A stretch of DNA of 64,000 nt from DAOMFB01 sp963721385. GTDB taxonomy: Bacteria; Acidobacteriota; Thermoanaerobaculia; UBA5066. Below the pieces are notes generated by a model, which saw only the letters and a program-made list of their open reading frames with translations, made no database searches and had not been told where the DNA came from. The stretch's first letter is position 1, and every line of letters starts with the position of its first letter. The position numbers and the translations under genes were made by a program. Below, piece by piece: positions 63,176 to 64,000 of the stretch. The DNA lies in the NCBI GenBank assembly GCA_963721385.1, contig CAVRJB010000006.1:1-64000 (forward strand). Reading direction: 5' to 3'.

Positions 63176-64000
63176 TGCGGCTGGCGGGTTCGAGACTCGG
63201 CTTCTTCGAGATCCTCTCGCCCCTCGGCGCGGGCGGGATGGGAGAGGTCTACCGGGCGAGGGACTCGCGGCTCGACCGGTCGGTGGCGTTGAAGGTCCTG
63301 CCGGAGGAGTTTTTCCAGGACGAGGAGAGACGAGCCCGATTCGTCAGGGAGGCGAAGCTCCTCGCGACGCTGAGCCACCCCGGGATCGCCGCCGTCTATT
63401 CCTTCGAGGAGATCGAGGGGCGGCACGTCATCGCGATGGAGCTGGCCGAGGGGGAGACGCTCGAGGAGAGGATCCGGCGGGGCCCCGTACCTCTCGACGA
63501 GGCTCTCGCCCTCGCCCGGCAGATCGCCGAGGCTCTGGAGGCGGCGCACGAGAAGGGGATCGTCCACCGCGACCTCAAGCCGGCGAACGTGAAGGTCTCG
63601 CCGGACGGCAAGGTCAAGCTCCTCGACTTCGGCCTTGCCAAGGTGTCCGCGGCTCCCGACGCGAGTATCACGTCGTCGCCCACCCAAAGCCAGGGTCTCA
63701 CCGTCGCCGGAGCCGTGATGGGGACCGCGCCGTACATGTCGCCGGAGCAGGCGCGGGGCCTGCCGGTGAACGAGAGAACCGACGTCTGGGCGTTCGGTTG
63801 CGTGCTCTACGAGCTCCTGACCGGGAAGAGGGCCTTTCCCGGAGAGACCGTCGCCGACACGCTGGCGGTCATCCTCCGCGGGGAGCCGGACCTCTCGCTT
63901 CTCCCGGCCGGGATGCCTCCGGGCATCGTTGACCTCCTGCGAGGGAGCCTTCGGAAGGATTCCGCGCGGCGCCTGGCAGGCGTGCGGGAAGCGCGGCTCG
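63172..64000 (+). CDS. K14: Ser/Thr kinase, N-terminal part (runs off the window)
   Basis: 276 codons visible, no stop before the edge. Kinase motifs complete: GAGGMGEVYRARD, ALKVLPEEFFQDEERRARF, HRDLKPANVKV, DFGLAKVSAAPD, MSPEQARGLPVNERTDVWAFG. The GTG at 63172 overlaps the presumed K13 stop (GTGA); an ATG at 63175 is also possible. As sequenced, it is in frame with K13, giving an apparent fusion; this is more likely due to one extra base. The sensor lies beyond the window. Confidence 0.88.
   Translation, partial: MMRLAGSRLGFFEILSPLGAGGMGEVYRARDSRLDRSVALKVLPEEFFQDEERRARFVREAKLLATLSHPGIAAVYSFEEIEGRHVIAMELAEGETLEERIRRGPVPLDEALALARQIAEALEAAHEKGIVHRDLKPANVKVSPDGKVKLLDFGLAKVSAAPDASITSSPTQSQGLTVAGAVMGTAPYMSPEQARGLPVNERTDVWAFGCVLYELLTGKRAFPGETVADTLAVILRGEPDLSLLPAGMPPGIVDLLRGSLRKDSARRLAGVREARL

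Noticed and set aside
1..64000. CRISPR arrays, tRNA or rRNA genes, insertion sequences, prophage genes, att sites, replication origins
   Set aside because: No spaced direct repeats, cloverleaf sequences, transposase or integrase motifs were seen on either strand. The only large repeats are the kinase genes themselves.

Overview
The window is 64 kb of GC-rich bacterial DNA. Its gene content suggests an acidobacterium, although there is no rRNA or other marker gene to prove it. The pointers are very many Hanks-type Ser/Thr kinases with C-terminal TolB/WD40-like propellers, an ECF sigma/anti-sigma/TPR-CHAT triad, a VPS10-like BNR protein and DUF4136. No tRNA, rRNA, CRISPR array, insertion sequence or prophage gene was seen.

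Left part (1-16 kb): an MBL-fold hydrolase; a di-heme cytochrome c peroxidase-like protein; a minus-strand operon encoding a secreted TPR-CHAT protein, an ECF sigma factor and its zinc-finger anti-sigma factor; a degenerate ThiD-like kinase; a Bcp peroxiredoxin carrying a histone-H1-like Lys/Ala tail; a YfgM-like membrane TPR protein; phosphopentomutase; an RsbW-type ATPase; a second MBL-fold protein; a DUF4136 lipoprotein; and two PLP enzymes of sulfur or selenium amino-acid type.

Middle (16-18 kb): a small redox/metal island. It holds a tiny membrane protein whose reading frame continues through an in-frame UGA followed by a SECIS-like hairpin (candidate selenoprotein), a CDF metal exporter, a four-cysteine 70-residue protein and an OsmC hydroperoxidase. 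AT-rich, near-consensus promoters stand out here.

Right part (18-64 kb): thirteen Ser/Thr kinase genes (called K1-K5 and K7-K14 below; K14 runs off the end) plus a 41-codon kinase remnant (K6), all on the plus strand. They lie in four blocks: lipoprotein-globin-K1-K2-K3-K4; K5-K6-secreted protein-K7-K8-K9-K10; dienelactone hydrolase-K11-K12; and K13-K14. Most neighbours overlap by 4 bp (ATGA, GTGA or TTGA), so translation is probably coupled. The first three blocks each meet a minus-strand unit tail to tail (phosphoketolase-acetate kinase, a Tat-exported aminotransferase, a VPS10-like BNR protein), and the next block starts divergently from it. Eleven full-length kinases have the order cytoplasmic kinase, one membrane helix, about 550-residue periplasmic propeller. 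K7 instead has two TolB-like/TPR modules and no membrane helix, and K14 is visible only in its kinase part.

Quality note: at least 26 reading-frame breaks were found in ten genes, and every one is a single extra base. There are no deletions and no nonsense codons. Twelve fall in K1 alone. Low-coverage long-read consensus error is the simplest explanation, but the one-sided pattern is recorded as a finding. Protein lengths given below are after removing these extra bases.
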